A model generated the notes under the pieces. It was not told the DNA's origin. It worked only from the letters and a program-made list of their open reading frames with translations, and searched no databases. Position numbers and translations under genes: made by a program. 21,918 nt of DNA from Candidatus Caldarchaeum sp. (GTDB taxonomy: Archaea; Thermoproteota; Nitrososphaeria_A; Caldarchaeales; Caldarchaeaceae): the NCBI GenBank assembly GCA_025054515.1, contig JANWZT010000007.1:1-21918 (forward strand), given 5' to 3'. Below are positions 6,577 through 13,798 of the stretch, piece by piece; position 1 is the stretch's first letter, and each line of letters opens with the position of its first letter.

Positions 6577-8876
6577 GCCAGCGTCCTCAGCCTCCGAGCC
6601 AGCTCACGGCTCACAACGTCAACCACATCCCGGCCGTCGGAAACATGGCCCACGCTGACGTTAACCACCACGTTCACAGGCCTCGAAACAGACAAGCCCC
6701 CACGCCGGAACCACTCGGCAACAGGCCTCGGCAAGACCATCTCCCCCGCATGCAGATACGCAGGACCTTCACGTGTAAACCACGCACCCCGCTGATATGC
6801 TTCGAAGAAACGACCCGGCGTCGAATGGACGACACCTCCTCCACCGCCTCCGCCTCCACCCCCGGACTCCGTGACGGTTATCTGGTGATGATAGTGGTAG
6901 GTATGCGCGGTCTGGCCGTTCAAAGCAGCTAAAGCCGCCGAAAAACTCTGCACAGCGTCGATGTTCTGGAAAACCGCGGCCCGCGACGCCTCCAAGCTCT
7001 TGACCAACACACCGTGAAGGCTTGCCGCAACGTTCCCCGCGTCGACGCCCAAAACATTCAGCAGAGAGATGAACTCCTGCTGGGACACCACTCCGTCAGC
7101 GAGAACGTTTCCAAGCTCCACCATCACATTCGTCAACAGGTCTCCCGCATCGGAAGCACCCAACATATAGAGCTGCAAAGCCTGCTGCTGAAGAGCCAGC
7201 AACTGCGAAAAGTAGTTGACCACCGACTGCGCGGCCGCGAGATATTTCACGCTTTCGGCCTGCTGCTCGGTTAAGGCCGTCGAAACGCCGAGGGCTTCGT
7301 TGACCTTTGAAAGAACGTTGTAGAAGTCGAGAGCTGATGCGAGGGCTTTCGAAGCGAGTCCGAGGTCTCTGGCCGCCTGCTCAACCTTCTGCAAAGCCAT
7401 CGACAACTCCGTCAAACGCGCCGCCGAACCGGAAACCATCGATATGCTTTCGGCAACCGACCGGAAAGATTCGGGAACCGCTTCGCCCGCCGCCAAAGCC
7501 CTTTCGATGAGTGATTGGATGTTTTCGTCGTAGACCGCCACGGCTTCAGCGATCTTCAAAGCTTCCGCAACCGTCAGCTCACCCATCTCGACCCACGCCT
7601 TGATGAACGACGACGCCTCTTCCTCCGATATCCTCCCCAGCACACGCAGCTGGGTTTCGATGTATGCCAGCTTCTGGTCAAACTTGCTGTCGACCAAACG
7701 CGCTATGATACCCCTCCAAGAAGTAACCACCGCGTCAAAGGCCTTGAGAACATACGGTCCCAGCATCTGATAAATCGCCGAAGCGGATTCGCCCACCATC
7801 CTCTGAAGCCGGTCGGTTTCCGCCCGAAGCTGCGCGGCCCTCCCTTCAACCGTCGAAAGAGATTCTTCGAAGGCCTTTAACGCCGTCTGCCCTCTTCCAA
7901 CCTGTGTGACAAGTTCGTCGAACGTTTCGTTCATCTGGCTCAGGGTGAACAGGGCCTTGACGGCTCGGACATCGACGCCCGAAAGCCTGCTTTGAAGAAC
8001 TTCAAAATCACCGCCCAGCTCCCGAGTCCGCGCGATAACATCCATCATAATCGCCCCCACCGACCGCAGTCTTTCACCTGAATCTCTGATGGGGACGCCG
8101 AGCTTGGCAGCCACTTCATACAGGTTGGCGAGCAGCCGCGAAAACTGTGTTCCCGCCTCCTCCGCGGAACCCAGCCGCCTCTCCAAAACCACCAGCCAAG
8201 CGGTTGTTTCTTCGAGGGAAAGGCCCATGGCCCGGGCCGTGGAGCCGACGTTCGCCAGCCCCTGCGCGAAATCGCGGGCAGACCCGATTCCGAGACTCGA
8301 CGCGTTGACCAGCACGTCGACCACGTGGGCGGCCCTGCTTCCCTCTATCCCGAACTGGGCCATCACCTGCACGAGGTTGGCCGCGGCCCTTCCGTAGTCC
8401 TCTCCCTCCAGCTTCGCCATCATCAACGTCGACCGCAAAGCATCGATGGCCTCAGCCCCTGAAAGACCGGCCTTCACCAACGCCTCCAAAGCCTTCATCG
8501 CCTCCGCACCCGAAACAGCCATATCCCTCGCAGCGGCCGAGGCGGCTACACGGAAAGCAGAGGCCAAAGCAGAAACGGAAGCACCCGTGGAATCACTCAG
8601 CGAAGCCAGCCGAACGGCGGATGCCTCAAATTCAGCAAAAGCACGGACCGAGCCGGAGATAAAATCCTGCAGATAGTTGCCCGCCTCAAACAACGCAATA
8701 CCGAACGCCCGTTTCAACGCCGAGCCGAGAATTTCGAAAGAAGATTCGAGACGACCAGCTTCCCGAACACCCGTTTCACCCAGCATCGCCAGCTGCGAAC
8801 GAGCATAAGCAATCGTTTTGACCAGCTGGTCCTCCGCCTTCAGCAACACCTTAACCGTAAAATTCGGAGGCGGCAT
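6573..8876 (-). CDS. Tail tape measure protein
   Basis: A 767-residue protein that sets tail length and occupies the tail lumen. Residues about 60-260 match the TP901/PhageMin_Tail core: repeated Ala-rich helices such as LSDSTGASVSALASAF, EALVKAGLSGAEAIDAL, GLSLEETTAWLVVLERR and AGTQFSRLLANL. The middle is long amphipathic helix. Near the C-terminus come a HYHH stretch, a run of about ten Gly, and the typical PAYLHAGEMVLPRPVAEWFRR motif. I chose the ATG at 8876 rather than 8885. The CGCTTTAAC box at 8899-8907 then lies 23-31 nt upstream, with nearly the same spacing as an almost identical promoter before the protease gene. At roughly 1.5 angstrom per residue this predicts a tail of about 110 nm. 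The absence of sheath genes indicates a siphovirus-type tail. Confidence 0.94.
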   Translation of the reverse strand: MPPPNFTVKVLLKAEDQLVKTIAYARSQLAMLGETGVREAGRLESSFEILGSALKRAFGIALFEAGNYLQDFISGSVRAFAEFEASAVRLASLSDSTGASVSALASAFRVAASAAARDMAVSGAEAMKALEALVKAGLSGAEAIDALRSTLMMAKLEGEDYGRAAANLVQVMAQFGIEGSRAAHVVDVLVNASSLGIGSARDFAQGLANVGSTARAMGLSLEETTAWLVVLERRLGSAEEAGTQFSRLLANLYEVAAKLGVPIRDSGERLRSVGAIMMDVIARTRELGGDFEVLQSRLSGVDVRAVKALFTLSQMNETFDELVTQVGRGQTALKAFEESLSTVEGRAAQLRAETDRLQRMVGESASAIYQMLGPYVLKAFDAVVTSWRGIIARLVDSKFDQKLAYIETQLRVLGRISEEEASSFIKAWVEMGELTVAEALKIAEAVAVYDENIQSLIERALAAGEAVPESFRSVAESISMVSGSAARLTELSMALQKVEQAARDLGLASKALASALDFYNVLSKVNEALGVSTALTEQQAESVKYLAAAQSVVNYFSQLLALQQQALQLYMLGASDAGDLLTNVMVELGNVLADGVVSQQEFISLLNVLGVDAGNVAASLHGVLVKSLEASRAAVFQNIDAVQSFSAALAALNGQTAHTYHYHHQITVTESGGGGGGGGGGVVHSTPGRFFEAYQRGAWFTREGPAYLHAGEMVLPRPVAEWFRRGGLSVSRPVNVVVNVSVGHVSDGRDVVDVVSRELARRLRTLA

Positions 8877-8898
8877 CAAACACATCCGAAAACAGAAC

Positions 8899-8915
8899 GT
8901 TAAAGCGTTGAGAAC
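8899..8915 (-). promoter_or_regulatory. Promoter motif A upstream of the tape measure gene
   Basis: On the minus strand this reads GTTCTCAACGCTTTAAC. It matches 16 of 17 bases with the sequence at 18712-18728 upstream of the prohead protease. The TATA-like part CGCTTTAAC ends 23 nt before the ATG at 8876. Flanking AGAACGTT direct repeats lie at 8894-8901 and 8911-8918. The repetition and matched spacing suggest an element-specific promoter. Confidence 0.65.
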
Positions 8916-8925
8916 GTTTATAGAG
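8915..8925 (+). promoter_or_regulatory. TATA box of the zinc-ribbon gene
   Basis: CGTTTATAGAG is centred about 26 nt upstream of the GTG at 8946, with no ribosome-binding site between, which fits a leaderless archaeal promoter. It lies beside promoter motif A of the divergent tape measure gene, so the two promoters share a 69-bp gap. Confidence 0.6.
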
Positions 8926-8945
8926 CCGCAGAAAAAAACAAAGAC

Positions 8946-9209
8946 GTGGAAAAATCCATCAAAGTCACGTTAGCCTGCCCCGTCTGCCGCGGCACAAACC
9001 TCCTACCCGCAAAAATCGAAGGAAACATTCCACAGGCCTTCGAATGCCTCGACTGCCAATCCCAGTTCAGCATCCTCAAACCAAAAATCCTGGGATACGA
9101 AGTGTCGCGGGAAGAAAGCCGGGAAGAGGTCGAGAAGAAGCAGAGAAGAAGACGGACGTTCGCCGAAATCCTCGACGGCATCCTCCTCGGATGGCTGCTC
9201 AGGAGATAA
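8946..9209 (+). CDS. Small zinc-ribbon protein
   Basis: An 87-residue protein with a four-cysteine zinc ribbon: CPVC at residues 11-14 and CLDC at 34-37, with a beta-strand-rich spacer between. After residue 52 it becomes highly charged (EESREEVEKKQRRRR) and ends in a hydrophobic stretch (ILDGILLGWLL, about 75-85) that could be an amphipathic or membrane-contacting helix. Zinc ribbons of this kind bind nucleic acid or protein, but no specific family is recognised. It starts with GTG at 8946, placed by the TATA box at -26. It diverges from the tape measure gene and converges with the nuclease gene, with 9209 and 9210 directly abutting. It may be the first gene of the non-virion island. Confidence 0.75.
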   Translation: MEKSIKVTLACPVCRGTNLLPAKIEGNIPQAFECLDCQSQFSILKPKILGYEVSREESREEVEKKQRRRRTFAEILDGILLGWLLRR

Positions 9210-9776
9210 TCAGTTCTTCTTGGCGTAGAGCGTCCACGTGGCTGGGTTGAATTCGTTGCGGAAATCGTTTATCCGTGCGTGGTTGTTTAGTACGAGCCAG
9301 AGGTTGACGTTGAGGACGTGCGTGGCGTTGAAGTCGACGTAGACAAGGGCGACCAGCCGGTTGTAGGCGTCCATGACGGCGGTGTCGTCGACGTCGAGGT
9401 AGACGGTTTTTCCTTCGACGACGCTGCGGAGGGCGTTGGTTGCTTCGGTGTATCCGGGCTCACCTCTTTCGGGGGTGTTGACGTCTGCGAGCCTGACCCG
9501 CCCCGACGGAAAAGCGTCGAAGGTGTCGCCGTCGACCACTCTGTAGACACGGGCTACCATGTCGACGGTTTTTCCAGCGATGACGGGGTTTCGGGCCGTT
9601 GTTACAGCGGTTGTCGTAACGGTTGCGGCCACGGTTGTCGTCTTTACCGCGGTCGTTGTCTGGCGAACCGTTACCGTCGACACCACGGTTGACGTAGAGG
9701 TTCCGCCGTCAATCAGATATCCCGTCAAGAAGCCGATTACGAAAAGGGCGAGAGCTGCGGCGACGCTGAACCGCAT
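9210..9776 (-). CDS. Membrane-anchored or secreted staphylococcal-nuclease-type nuclease
   Basis: A Ca2+-dependent DNA/RNA nuclease of the thermonuclease (SNase, OB-fold) family, exported. From the ATG at 9776 the 188-residue protein begins MRFSVAAALALFVIGFLTGYLI, a signal peptide or anchor. A low-complexity Thr/Val linker follows (about residues 25-61), then the nuclease domain. Active-site residues are present: Asp82 in VVDGDT, Arg95 and Asp98 in VRLADVNTPE, Glu103, and Arg140 in YNRLVALVYVD. These correspond to D21, R35, D40, E43 and R87 of the classical enzyme. A TTG at 9800 would add eight residues, but a TATA-like box at about 9800-9807 sits 24-31 nt before 9776 and favours the ATG. The Thr-rich linker suggests a glycosylated stalk on the cell surface. 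It could be a host scavenging nuclease or element cargo. Confidence 0.9.
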   Translation of the reverse strand: MRFSVAAALALFVIGFLTGYLIDGGTSTSTVVSTVTVRQTTTAVKTTTVAATVTTTAVTTARNPVIAGKTVDMVARVYRVVDGDTFDAFPSGRVRLADVNTPERGEPGYTEATNALRSVVEGKTVYLDVDDTAVMDAYNRLVALVYVDFNATHVLNVNLWLVLNNHARINDFRNEFNPATWTLYAKKN

Positions 9777-9797
9777 GACATCATTCCGGTGTCGAAG

Positions 9798-9807
9798 CAA
9801 AAATACC
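9798..9807. promoter_or_regulatory. A/T-rich box between nuclease and SCP2 genes
   Basis: CAAAAATACC lies about 22-31 nt from both the nuclease ATG at 9776 (minus) and the SCP2 ATG at 9827 (plus). The 50-bp gap holds no other good TATA candidate at the right distance, so one box may serve both directions. Spacing is the only evidence. Confidence 0.4.
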
Positions 9808-9826
9808 TAACGCCTTAATACAGCTC

Positions 9827-10297
9827 ATGCAACAGATTAGCGGGTTGGCGGTCGAGATACGGCGACATGTCTTCGGCAGCCGGGAATGGTTTGAACAGTT
9901 TGTCCAAACCCTCAACCAAGACCCGGAATACCAAGCCGCTTCAGCATCGTGGGAAGATTCCGTCACCGTCTTCGTGACCGACCTGCCGCCGCCGGTCAGA
10001 GAATTCGTCGAATCCGATGTCGTCGGTGTTTGGTTCGACCTCTACCACGGCCGGTGCAGAAACTTCCAGCTGGTGAAGCATCCGCGTGAGAAACAGGCTT
10101 CGTTAACCATCTACGGTAGCTATGAAGTCGTCAAGAAGATTGCTTTGGGGTTGTTGAGTCCGACGGTCGCTGTTTTGACGGGCCACGTCAAAGTTGAAGG
10201 AAGTTTGGCGAAGTTTCTTTTCAACCCAGCCGCCCTTTCCGTCGCGTCGGCTTTTGTCGAAGCCGTCAAAAAAGTTCCCACCATGTTTCTCGCATAA
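9827..10297 (+). CDS. SCP2-like (sterol carrier protein 2 fold) protein, copy 1
   Basis: A 156-residue protein that resembles the SCP2 sterol-binding-domain family: a hydrophobic pocket fold that carries lipids or acyl-CoA-like ligands. The visible pattern is FGSREWFEQFVQTLNQDPEY near the N-terminus, then VWFDLYHGRC (about 66-75), a GSYEVVKKIALG segment, SPTVAVLTGHVKVEG (about 114-128) and a closing FVEAVKKVP helix. There is no signal peptide or membrane segment, so it is cytosolic. It is roughly 55% identical by eye to the next gene, so the pair is a tandem duplication. The ligand in archaea is not established. It is probably expressed with the downstream SCP2 and dehydrogenase genes, although copy 2 has its own TATA-like box. 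Confidence 0.85.
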   Translation: MQQISGLAVEIRRHVFGSREWFEQFVQTLNQDPEYQAASASWEDSVTVFVTDLPPPVREFVESDVVGVWFDLYHGRCRNFQLVKHPREKQASLTIYGSYEVVKKIALGLLSPTVAVLTGHVKVEGSLAKFLFNPAALSVASAFVEAVKKVPTMFLA

Positions 10298-10310
10298 CGC
10301 TTAAAAAATT
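10298..10310 (+). promoter_or_regulatory. TATA box of SCP2 copy 2
   Basis: CGCTTAAAAAATT is centred about 28 nt before the TTG at 10333 and directly follows the stop codon of copy 1. It supports a leaderless transcript for the second copy and the dehydrogenase. Confidence 0.55.
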
Positions 10311-10332
10311 CCCGGCCCATATTCTGCAGGGG

Positions 10333-10776
10333 TTGTCTTCTCCGGAGAAGAAGTTTGTTTTCGGCTCCCGGGAATGGTTCGAATATTTTGTGAAGGTTCT
10401 CAACGAAGACCCCGAATACAACGCCGCGGCCAAAGACTGGGAAGACCCGATAACGCTGCTGCTGACGAACCTTCCGCCGGCCGTGAAAGAGTTTTTCGGA
10501 GCCGAGCAAACCGGTGCGTGGCTCGACCTCTACCACGGCAGATGCAGACAGTTCGAAATCGTCAAAACAGCCGATGAAAAACCCGCTCCGATCATTATTT
10601 CCGGCAGCTACGAGAACATGAAGAAAGTGGCTTTGGGGAGGGTCAGCCCGACGGTGGCGGTGATGACGGGCCAGCTCAAGGTGAAGGGGAATATGGCGAA
10701 GCTTTTGTCCAACGCGGCCGCTGCCGCTGCTTTCGTCAACGCCATCAAAAAAGTTCCGACGGAGTTTCTGGCGTAG
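10333..10776 (+). CDS. SCP2-like protein, copy 2
   Basis: A 147-residue paralogue of the preceding gene, collinear over its whole length: FGSREWFEYFVKVLNEDPEY, AWLDLYHGRCRQF, GSYENMKKVALGR, SPTVAVMTGQLKVKG and FVNAIKKVPTEFLA. The duplication keeps all core blocks, with differences concentrated in the N-terminal tail and the pocket-facing hydrophobic positions, so the two copies may prefer different ligands. The start is TTG at 10333, placed by the TATA box 23-35 nt upstream. The stop is only 5 bp before the ATG of the alcohol dehydrogenase, so the two are very probably co-transcribed. That hints at a shared role in the metabolism of a lipid-like alcohol or carbonyl compound (inference). Confidence 0.87.
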   Translation: MSSPEKKFVFGSREWFEYFVKVLNEDPEYNAAAKDWEDPITLLLTNLPPAVKEFFGAEQTGAWLDLYHGRCRQFEIVKTADEKPAPIIISGSYENMKKVALGRVSPTVAVMTGQLKVKGNMAKLLSNAAAAAAFVNAIKKVPTEFLA

Positions 10777-10781
10777 GGGAA

Positions 10782-11822
10782 ATGAAGGCGGTCAAATGGT
10801 TTGGAGCCGGCGACGTCCGTGTCGAAGAAGCGGAAAAGCCGAAGATACGGAACGACACAGATGCTTTGGTGAGGCCGACCTCTGCATGCATCTGCGGAAC
10901 AGACCTTCACGTCTACAGAGGCGAACTGCTTTCCGTTCCGGGGACGGTGATGGGCCATGAATTCGTCGGCGTCGTCGAAGAAGTCGGGCCTTCGGTGAAA
11001 AGGTTCAAGCCCGGCGACCGCGTGATTTCGTCGTGCTGGATAGCCGACGGCACGTGCTGGTACTGCAGACACGGATACTACACCCAGTGCGTCAACATCA
11101 ACATCTACGGCATGGGCCCCGTCTACGGCGAAAGCTTGGACGGAGCGTTTGCGGAGCTTGTCCGCGTCCCCTACGCCGACACCGTGCTGATACCGGCGCC
11201 GGAAAATGTTCCCGACGAGAAGTTGGTCACCGTCGGGGACAGCCTTGCGACGGGGTTTGAAGCGGTTGTGAACGCTGGGATGAGGCCGGGTGATTTTGTG
11301 GCTGTGATTGGCTGCGGGCCCGTGGGCCTTTATTCGGGGATGTTTGCGCGGCTGCTGGGGGCTTCGACGGTCTTGGCCGCCGACGTTGTTCCCGAAAGGC
11401 TGGCCGTGGCCGAGGAACTTGGGTTCGCGGCCGTCAACGCCGCCGAAAAAGACGTTGCCGACGAAGTGAGGAACATGACAGACGGCGTGGGGGCTGATCT
11501 GGTCGTCGAAGCCGTTGGCAGAAGCGTTGAGCCGCTTCTCAAAGCGGTCGAAACCGCAAGACGGAAGGGAACGGTGTCGGTCGTCGGCTACCATCTTCAC
11601 GAATATTCCATCCCATCGGGAATGCTCTGGCTGACGGAAAAGAAACTCATCTTCTCGATAGGCGACCCCATACGAAACGGCGAAACAATCACACGATACA
11701 TCCAACACAACCGAATCGACCCAAGCAAAATCATCACACACCGGATAAAGCTCGAAGAAGTTCCACAGGGGTTCGAGATGTTCGCCAAAAAACAAGCGCT
11801 CAAAGTTTTCGTGAAAATCTAA
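10782..11822 (+). CDS. Zinc-dependent alcohol dehydrogenase (MDR family)
   Basis: A 346-residue medium-chain dehydrogenase/reductase that oxidises alcohols (or reduces carbonyls) with NAD(P). Catalytic zinc ligands are visible: Cys38 in CICGTD, His59/Glu60 in MGHEF, and Asp153 in VGDSLATG, the Asp variant seen in formaldehyde- and threonine-dehydrogenase-like members. The structural zinc site is Cys85, Cys92, Cys95 and Cys103, with an extended first spacing (C-x6-C-x2-C-x7-C rather than C-x2-C-x2-C-x7-C). The Rossmann motif GCGPVG lies at 177-182. Length and both domains are complete. It starts 5 bp after SCP2 copy 2. Its stop overlaps the 3' end of the convergent ATPase gene by 4 bp. The substrate is unknown. 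Confidence 0.95.
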   Translation: MKAVKWFGAGDVRVEEAEKPKIRNDTDALVRPTSACICGTDLHVYRGELLSVPGTVMGHEFVGVVEEVGPSVKRFKPGDRVISSCWIADGTCWYCRHGYYTQCVNINIYGMGPVYGESLDGAFAELVRVPYADTVLIPAPENVPDEKLVTVGDSLATGFEAVVNAGMRPGDFVAVIGCGPVGLYSGMFARLLGASTVLAADVVPERLAVAEELGFAAVNAAEKDVADEVRNMTDGVGADLVVEAVGRSVEPLLKAVETARRKGTVSVVGYHLHEYSIPSGMLWLTEKKLIFSIGDPIRNGETITRYIQHNRIDPSKIITHRIKLEEVPQGFEMFAKKQALKVFVKI

Positions 11823-12916
11823 GGCCCGACGATTTTTGCGACGATAGGGTCTGTGAAAACGTATTTACCGTCTTTTTTCTCGATGATGCTCAGCTTCTCC
11901 AGTCCGTGCAACAGCCTGGTCAGGTGGGCGTTGGAGATCGGGACGCCGGACCACGCTTCTGCAGCACGTTTTATCGCTGCCCATTCGCCGTATCCCATTC
12001 CCACGGCCCTCAACACATGCTTGTAGTATCTGGACCTCTGGAAAACCTTCGAAAGCTCGTTCTCCGTAACTCGTTTTGCTTGGTCGACGACCTTTTCCAA
12101 AATGTTTTCATCGAATTTCTTTTCGTAGACGGCGGTGTATCCGTAGTAGGTGAGCCAGCCGACGACGCCGTCGAGAACGTCCACGACTTTCTCGAGAACA
12201 TCCGGCGACGGTTCGAACCCATGTTCCCGGAAACCGCGGCGGAGAAATTCAAGCGAAGTTTCTCGGTCAAACTTCTGCAACACGATTTCTTCCCTGTATC
12301 TTCCGTAGAGCGGGCTGGACGGGTCTTCGGCTCCGATGAAATCCATCAACAACCCCACTTCGGAACCGGTCAAAACAAACTTCACATGTCGAAGGTTGTC
12401 GTATGCGAAGGCGAGGAATTTCCGGAAATCTATCCTGCCCTTTCCTCCACGCATGTCGCGGAGAAGCTGGGCTTCATCGAAGGCGACGGCCATGTTCTTT
12501 CCTTCGCTTTCGAGCCATTCGTCGATTTTCCGAAACAGCGAAGAAATCGTCATCCCGTTCCGCCGCCAATCGAGTTCAACGCTGATTCCAGCGACTTGGA
12601 CACCTCTCACTTTTTGGAGGAAAAACCGGAGCCTATCCCACGATGATTGAACGCGGGTCAGCTCATCCGAAAGCAGCCTGTAAAAAACAACTTTCGAAAA
12701 ACCCCCGTCCGCCAAGGCCCTCAAATCGAGGTAAAGATAGGGCTGGCCCCATTCCTTCAACGCGACCTTCAGAAGCGAAGTTTTTCCAACCCTTCTCATC
12801 CCGAGCAACAGAATCAAAGGCGCTTTAGACCCGAAGGACTGGAGCAGTTTTTCAAGCTCCTTGTCCCTTCCGAAGAGGCTTGTCCTCTCGTCTTTGGGCG
12901 CGACGTCGAAAAGCAA
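11819..12916 (-). CDS. Archaeal AAA ATPase with winged-helix C-terminus
   Basis: A 365-residue P-loop ATPase of the archaeal ATPase group (STAND/ORC-like, PF01637 type). It begins with a short leader and SLFGRDKELEKL. Walker A is GMRRVGKTSL (about 39-48), Walker B is MAVAFDEAQLL (about 142-152), and sensor 1 is KFVLTGSEVG (about 179-188). The C-terminal 90 residues look like a winged helix (YGEWAAIKRAAEAW, ISNAHLTRLLHGLEKL, then a wing IIEKKDGKYVFTDP). Such proteins are common in archaea and their mobile elements, with poorly known roles. The start is TTG at 12916, chosen because the operator and TATA box lie just upstream. It faces away from the virion cluster promoter side and could be a regulator of the element or a defence or addiction ATPase (inference). 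Confidence 0.88.
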   Translation of the reverse strand: MLFDVAPKDERTSLFGRDKELEKLLQSFGSKAPLILLLGMRRVGKTSLLKVALKEWGQPYLYLDLRALADGGFSKVVFYRLLSDELTRVQSSWDRLRFFLQKVRGVQVAGISVELDWRRNGMTISSLFRKIDEWLESEGKNMAVAFDEAQLLRDMRGGKGRIDFRKFLAFAYDNLRHVKFVLTGSEVGLLMDFIGAEDPSSPLYGRYREEIVLQKFDRETSLEFLRRGFREHGFEPSPDVLEKVVDVLDGVVGWLTYYGYTAVYEKKFDENILEKVVDQAKRVTENELSKVFQRSRYYKHVLRAVGMGYGEWAAIKRAAEAWSGVPISNAHLTRLLHGLEKLSIIEKKDGKYVFTDPIVAKIVGP

Positions 12917-12952
12917 GTATCACCACTGATACCTACGTATCACCCCCGATAC
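12917..12952. promoter_or_regulatory. Tandem palindromic operator
   Basis: Two 16-bp inverted repeats, GTATCACCACTGATAC (12917-12932) and GTATCACCCCCGATAC (12937-12952), are spaced exactly 20 bp apart. The half-sites alternate GTATC, GATAC, GTATC, GATAC. They fill the region between the ATPase start codon and its TATA box, a position where a bound dimeric repressor would block transcription. Two dimers would sit on about the same face of the helix. Confidence 0.8.
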
Positions 12953-12959
12953 TTAAACC
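12949..12959 (-). promoter_or_regulatory. TATA box of the ATPase gene
   Basis: On the minus strand GGTTTAAGTAT is centred about 37 nt before the TTG at 12916, giving a predicted leader of about ten bases. It overlaps the distal operator half-site. Confidence 0.5.
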
Positions 12960-12980
12960 AATAACGGAAAAAGCGGCGTT

Positions 12981-13289
12981 TTACGGCGGTTTTTCGATGG
13001 TTTGTTGGACAGCGTTCTGCATGAAGCGGCGTGGTGGTGTTTTGGATGTTCCGTATTCGACGTATCCGGCGTAGGGAGCGGTTGCTTCGACGACATATTG
13101 CAGGAATGCTGTTTTCCGATTTTCGATGCTTCGGCGGAGCCTACCTGTTTTGAAGGGCGCGTTTTGACGGGCTTTTTCCGCGATGCTTTCGGCCAGTCTA
13201 CCGAGAAATTCGTCGGTTTGAGCCGCCGCTTCTTCGGCCAGCTTCTCGAAGCCTTCGACCACCGCTTCGACACCCTTAATTTTGATCAT
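12981..13289 (-). CDS. HK97 gp10-like tail completion protein
   Basis: A 102-residue protein matching the HK97-gp10_like family of tail completion or neck proteins. It has an N-terminal helix (VEGFEKLAEEAAAQTDEFLG), the diagnostic APFKTGRLRRSI motif (about 44-55), and the closing block APYAGYVEYGTSKTPPRRFM (about 71-90). The start overlaps the stop of the preceding small gene by 4 bp (ATGA), so it is translated with the tail-chaperone pair. In many siphoviruses this gene lies before the tail tube gene. Here it follows the chaperone genes and closes the right-hand module. The tape measure gene that would normally come next lies about 4 kb further on. Confidence 0.87.
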   Translation of the reverse strand: MIKIKGVEAVVEGFEKLAEEAAAQTDEFLGRLAESIAEKARQNAPFKTGRLRRSIENRKTAFLQYVVEATAPYAGYVEYGTSKTPPRRFMQNAVQQTIEKPP

Positions 13290-13474
13290 TTCCGCTGTTT
13301 TCTCCGGAGCTGTTTTTCATAGGCGACCGGCGCGAGGAGGTAGTAGAGGGCTTCTGGCCTCGACAGGCCGAGGATTTCACGGTGTGTCCATCCGTATTTT
13401 TCGGCGAGGAGGAAGAAGAGGTAGGCGTTGTTCAGCCGTATTCCCGCCGATAGCTGCGAAAATCCATGTTCCAT
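13286..13474 (-). CDS. Tail-assembly-chaperone T-like small protein
   Basis: A 62-residue protein, helical, with WTHREILGLSRPEALYYLL and a basic tail (EKQLRRKQRK). It occupies the place of gpT in the lambda G/T pair. Its frame lies at -1 relative to the preceding chaperone gene and overlaps it by 43 nt, as expected if a G-T fusion were made by a -1 frameshift. The -1 frame is open for about 16 codons upstream of the ATG at 13474. I see no classical slippery heptamer, so independent initiation at the ATG is equally possible. The 3' end couples to the gp10-like gene through ATGA. Assignment rests on position and size. Confidence 0.65.
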   Translation of the reverse strand: MEHGFSQLSAGIRLNNAYLFFLLAEKYGWTHREILGLSRPEALYYLLAPVAYEKQLRRKQRK

Positions 13475-13794
13475 AGATGGAGCTCCGTCACGGCTTCGAC
13501 GAGCTTTGCGACGACCGGTGCCGGAAGCTCATCCACATATCTGAGAAGACGAGGATGTTCGACGACCTTCTGCAGAAGCTTTTCCCAGACGTTTACTATC
13601 TTCTCCGCCTGCGTCATGTTTTCGTCGGCGAAAATCCGTTCCCTTTCACCGTACCATTCCAGCTCTTCCGCCAAAGTCATCCGACGTAGACGAAACTTCT
13701 GGCCAGCAACCTCGACTTCGGCGGTTTTCTTGAAAAGCTCGGCCGGCGACGTCTTCCTCTTCAGCTCATCCGGCGGAGGCGGTGTTTCGTTCAT
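13432..13794 (-). CDS. Tail assembly chaperone, G-like
   Basis: A 120-residue protein with no membrane segment. A Pro-rich N-terminus precedes a small beta segment (AEVEVAGQKFRLRRMT, about 26-41), followed by helices (LAEELEWYGERERIF, KIVNVWEKLLQKVV, PAPVVAKLVEAVTEL). This resembles tail assembly chaperones that hold the tape measure protein during tail assembly. It starts 4 bp after the tail tube stop, the classical place of gpG. Its end overlaps the T-like frame. Sequence similarity by eye is weak, so the call is mainly from gene order and fold-like pattern. Confidence 0.72.
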   Translation of the reverse strand: MNETPPPPDELKRKTSPAELFKKTAEVEVAGQKFRLRRMTLAEELEWYGERERIFADENMTQAEKIVNVWEKLLQKVVEHPRLLRYVDELPAPVVAKLVEAVTELHLWNMDFRSYRREYG

Positions 13795-13798
13795 GGCT

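Noticed and set aside
6834..6866. C/T-rich imperfect repeat that looks like a microsatellite
   Set aside because: It encodes the poly-Gly linker near the C-terminus of the tape measure protein, so it is coding low complexity rather than an independent repeat.
6286..6932. Several overlapping plus-strand open frames over the hub/tape measure junction
   Set aside because: Arg/Pro/Ser-rich translations without start signals, antisense to well-supported virion genes.
10608..11795. A 395-codon open frame on the minus strand opposite the alcohol dehydrogenase
   Set aside because: The plus strand encodes a dehydrogenase with all zinc and nucleotide motifs. The antisense translation is His/Arg/Asp-rich and shows no fold, as expected from codon bias in GC-rich DNA.
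11906..12646. 246-codon open frame on the plus strand opposite the AAA ATPase
   Set aside because: The opposite strand has Walker A, Walker B and a winged-helix end. This frame shows no recognisable motif.
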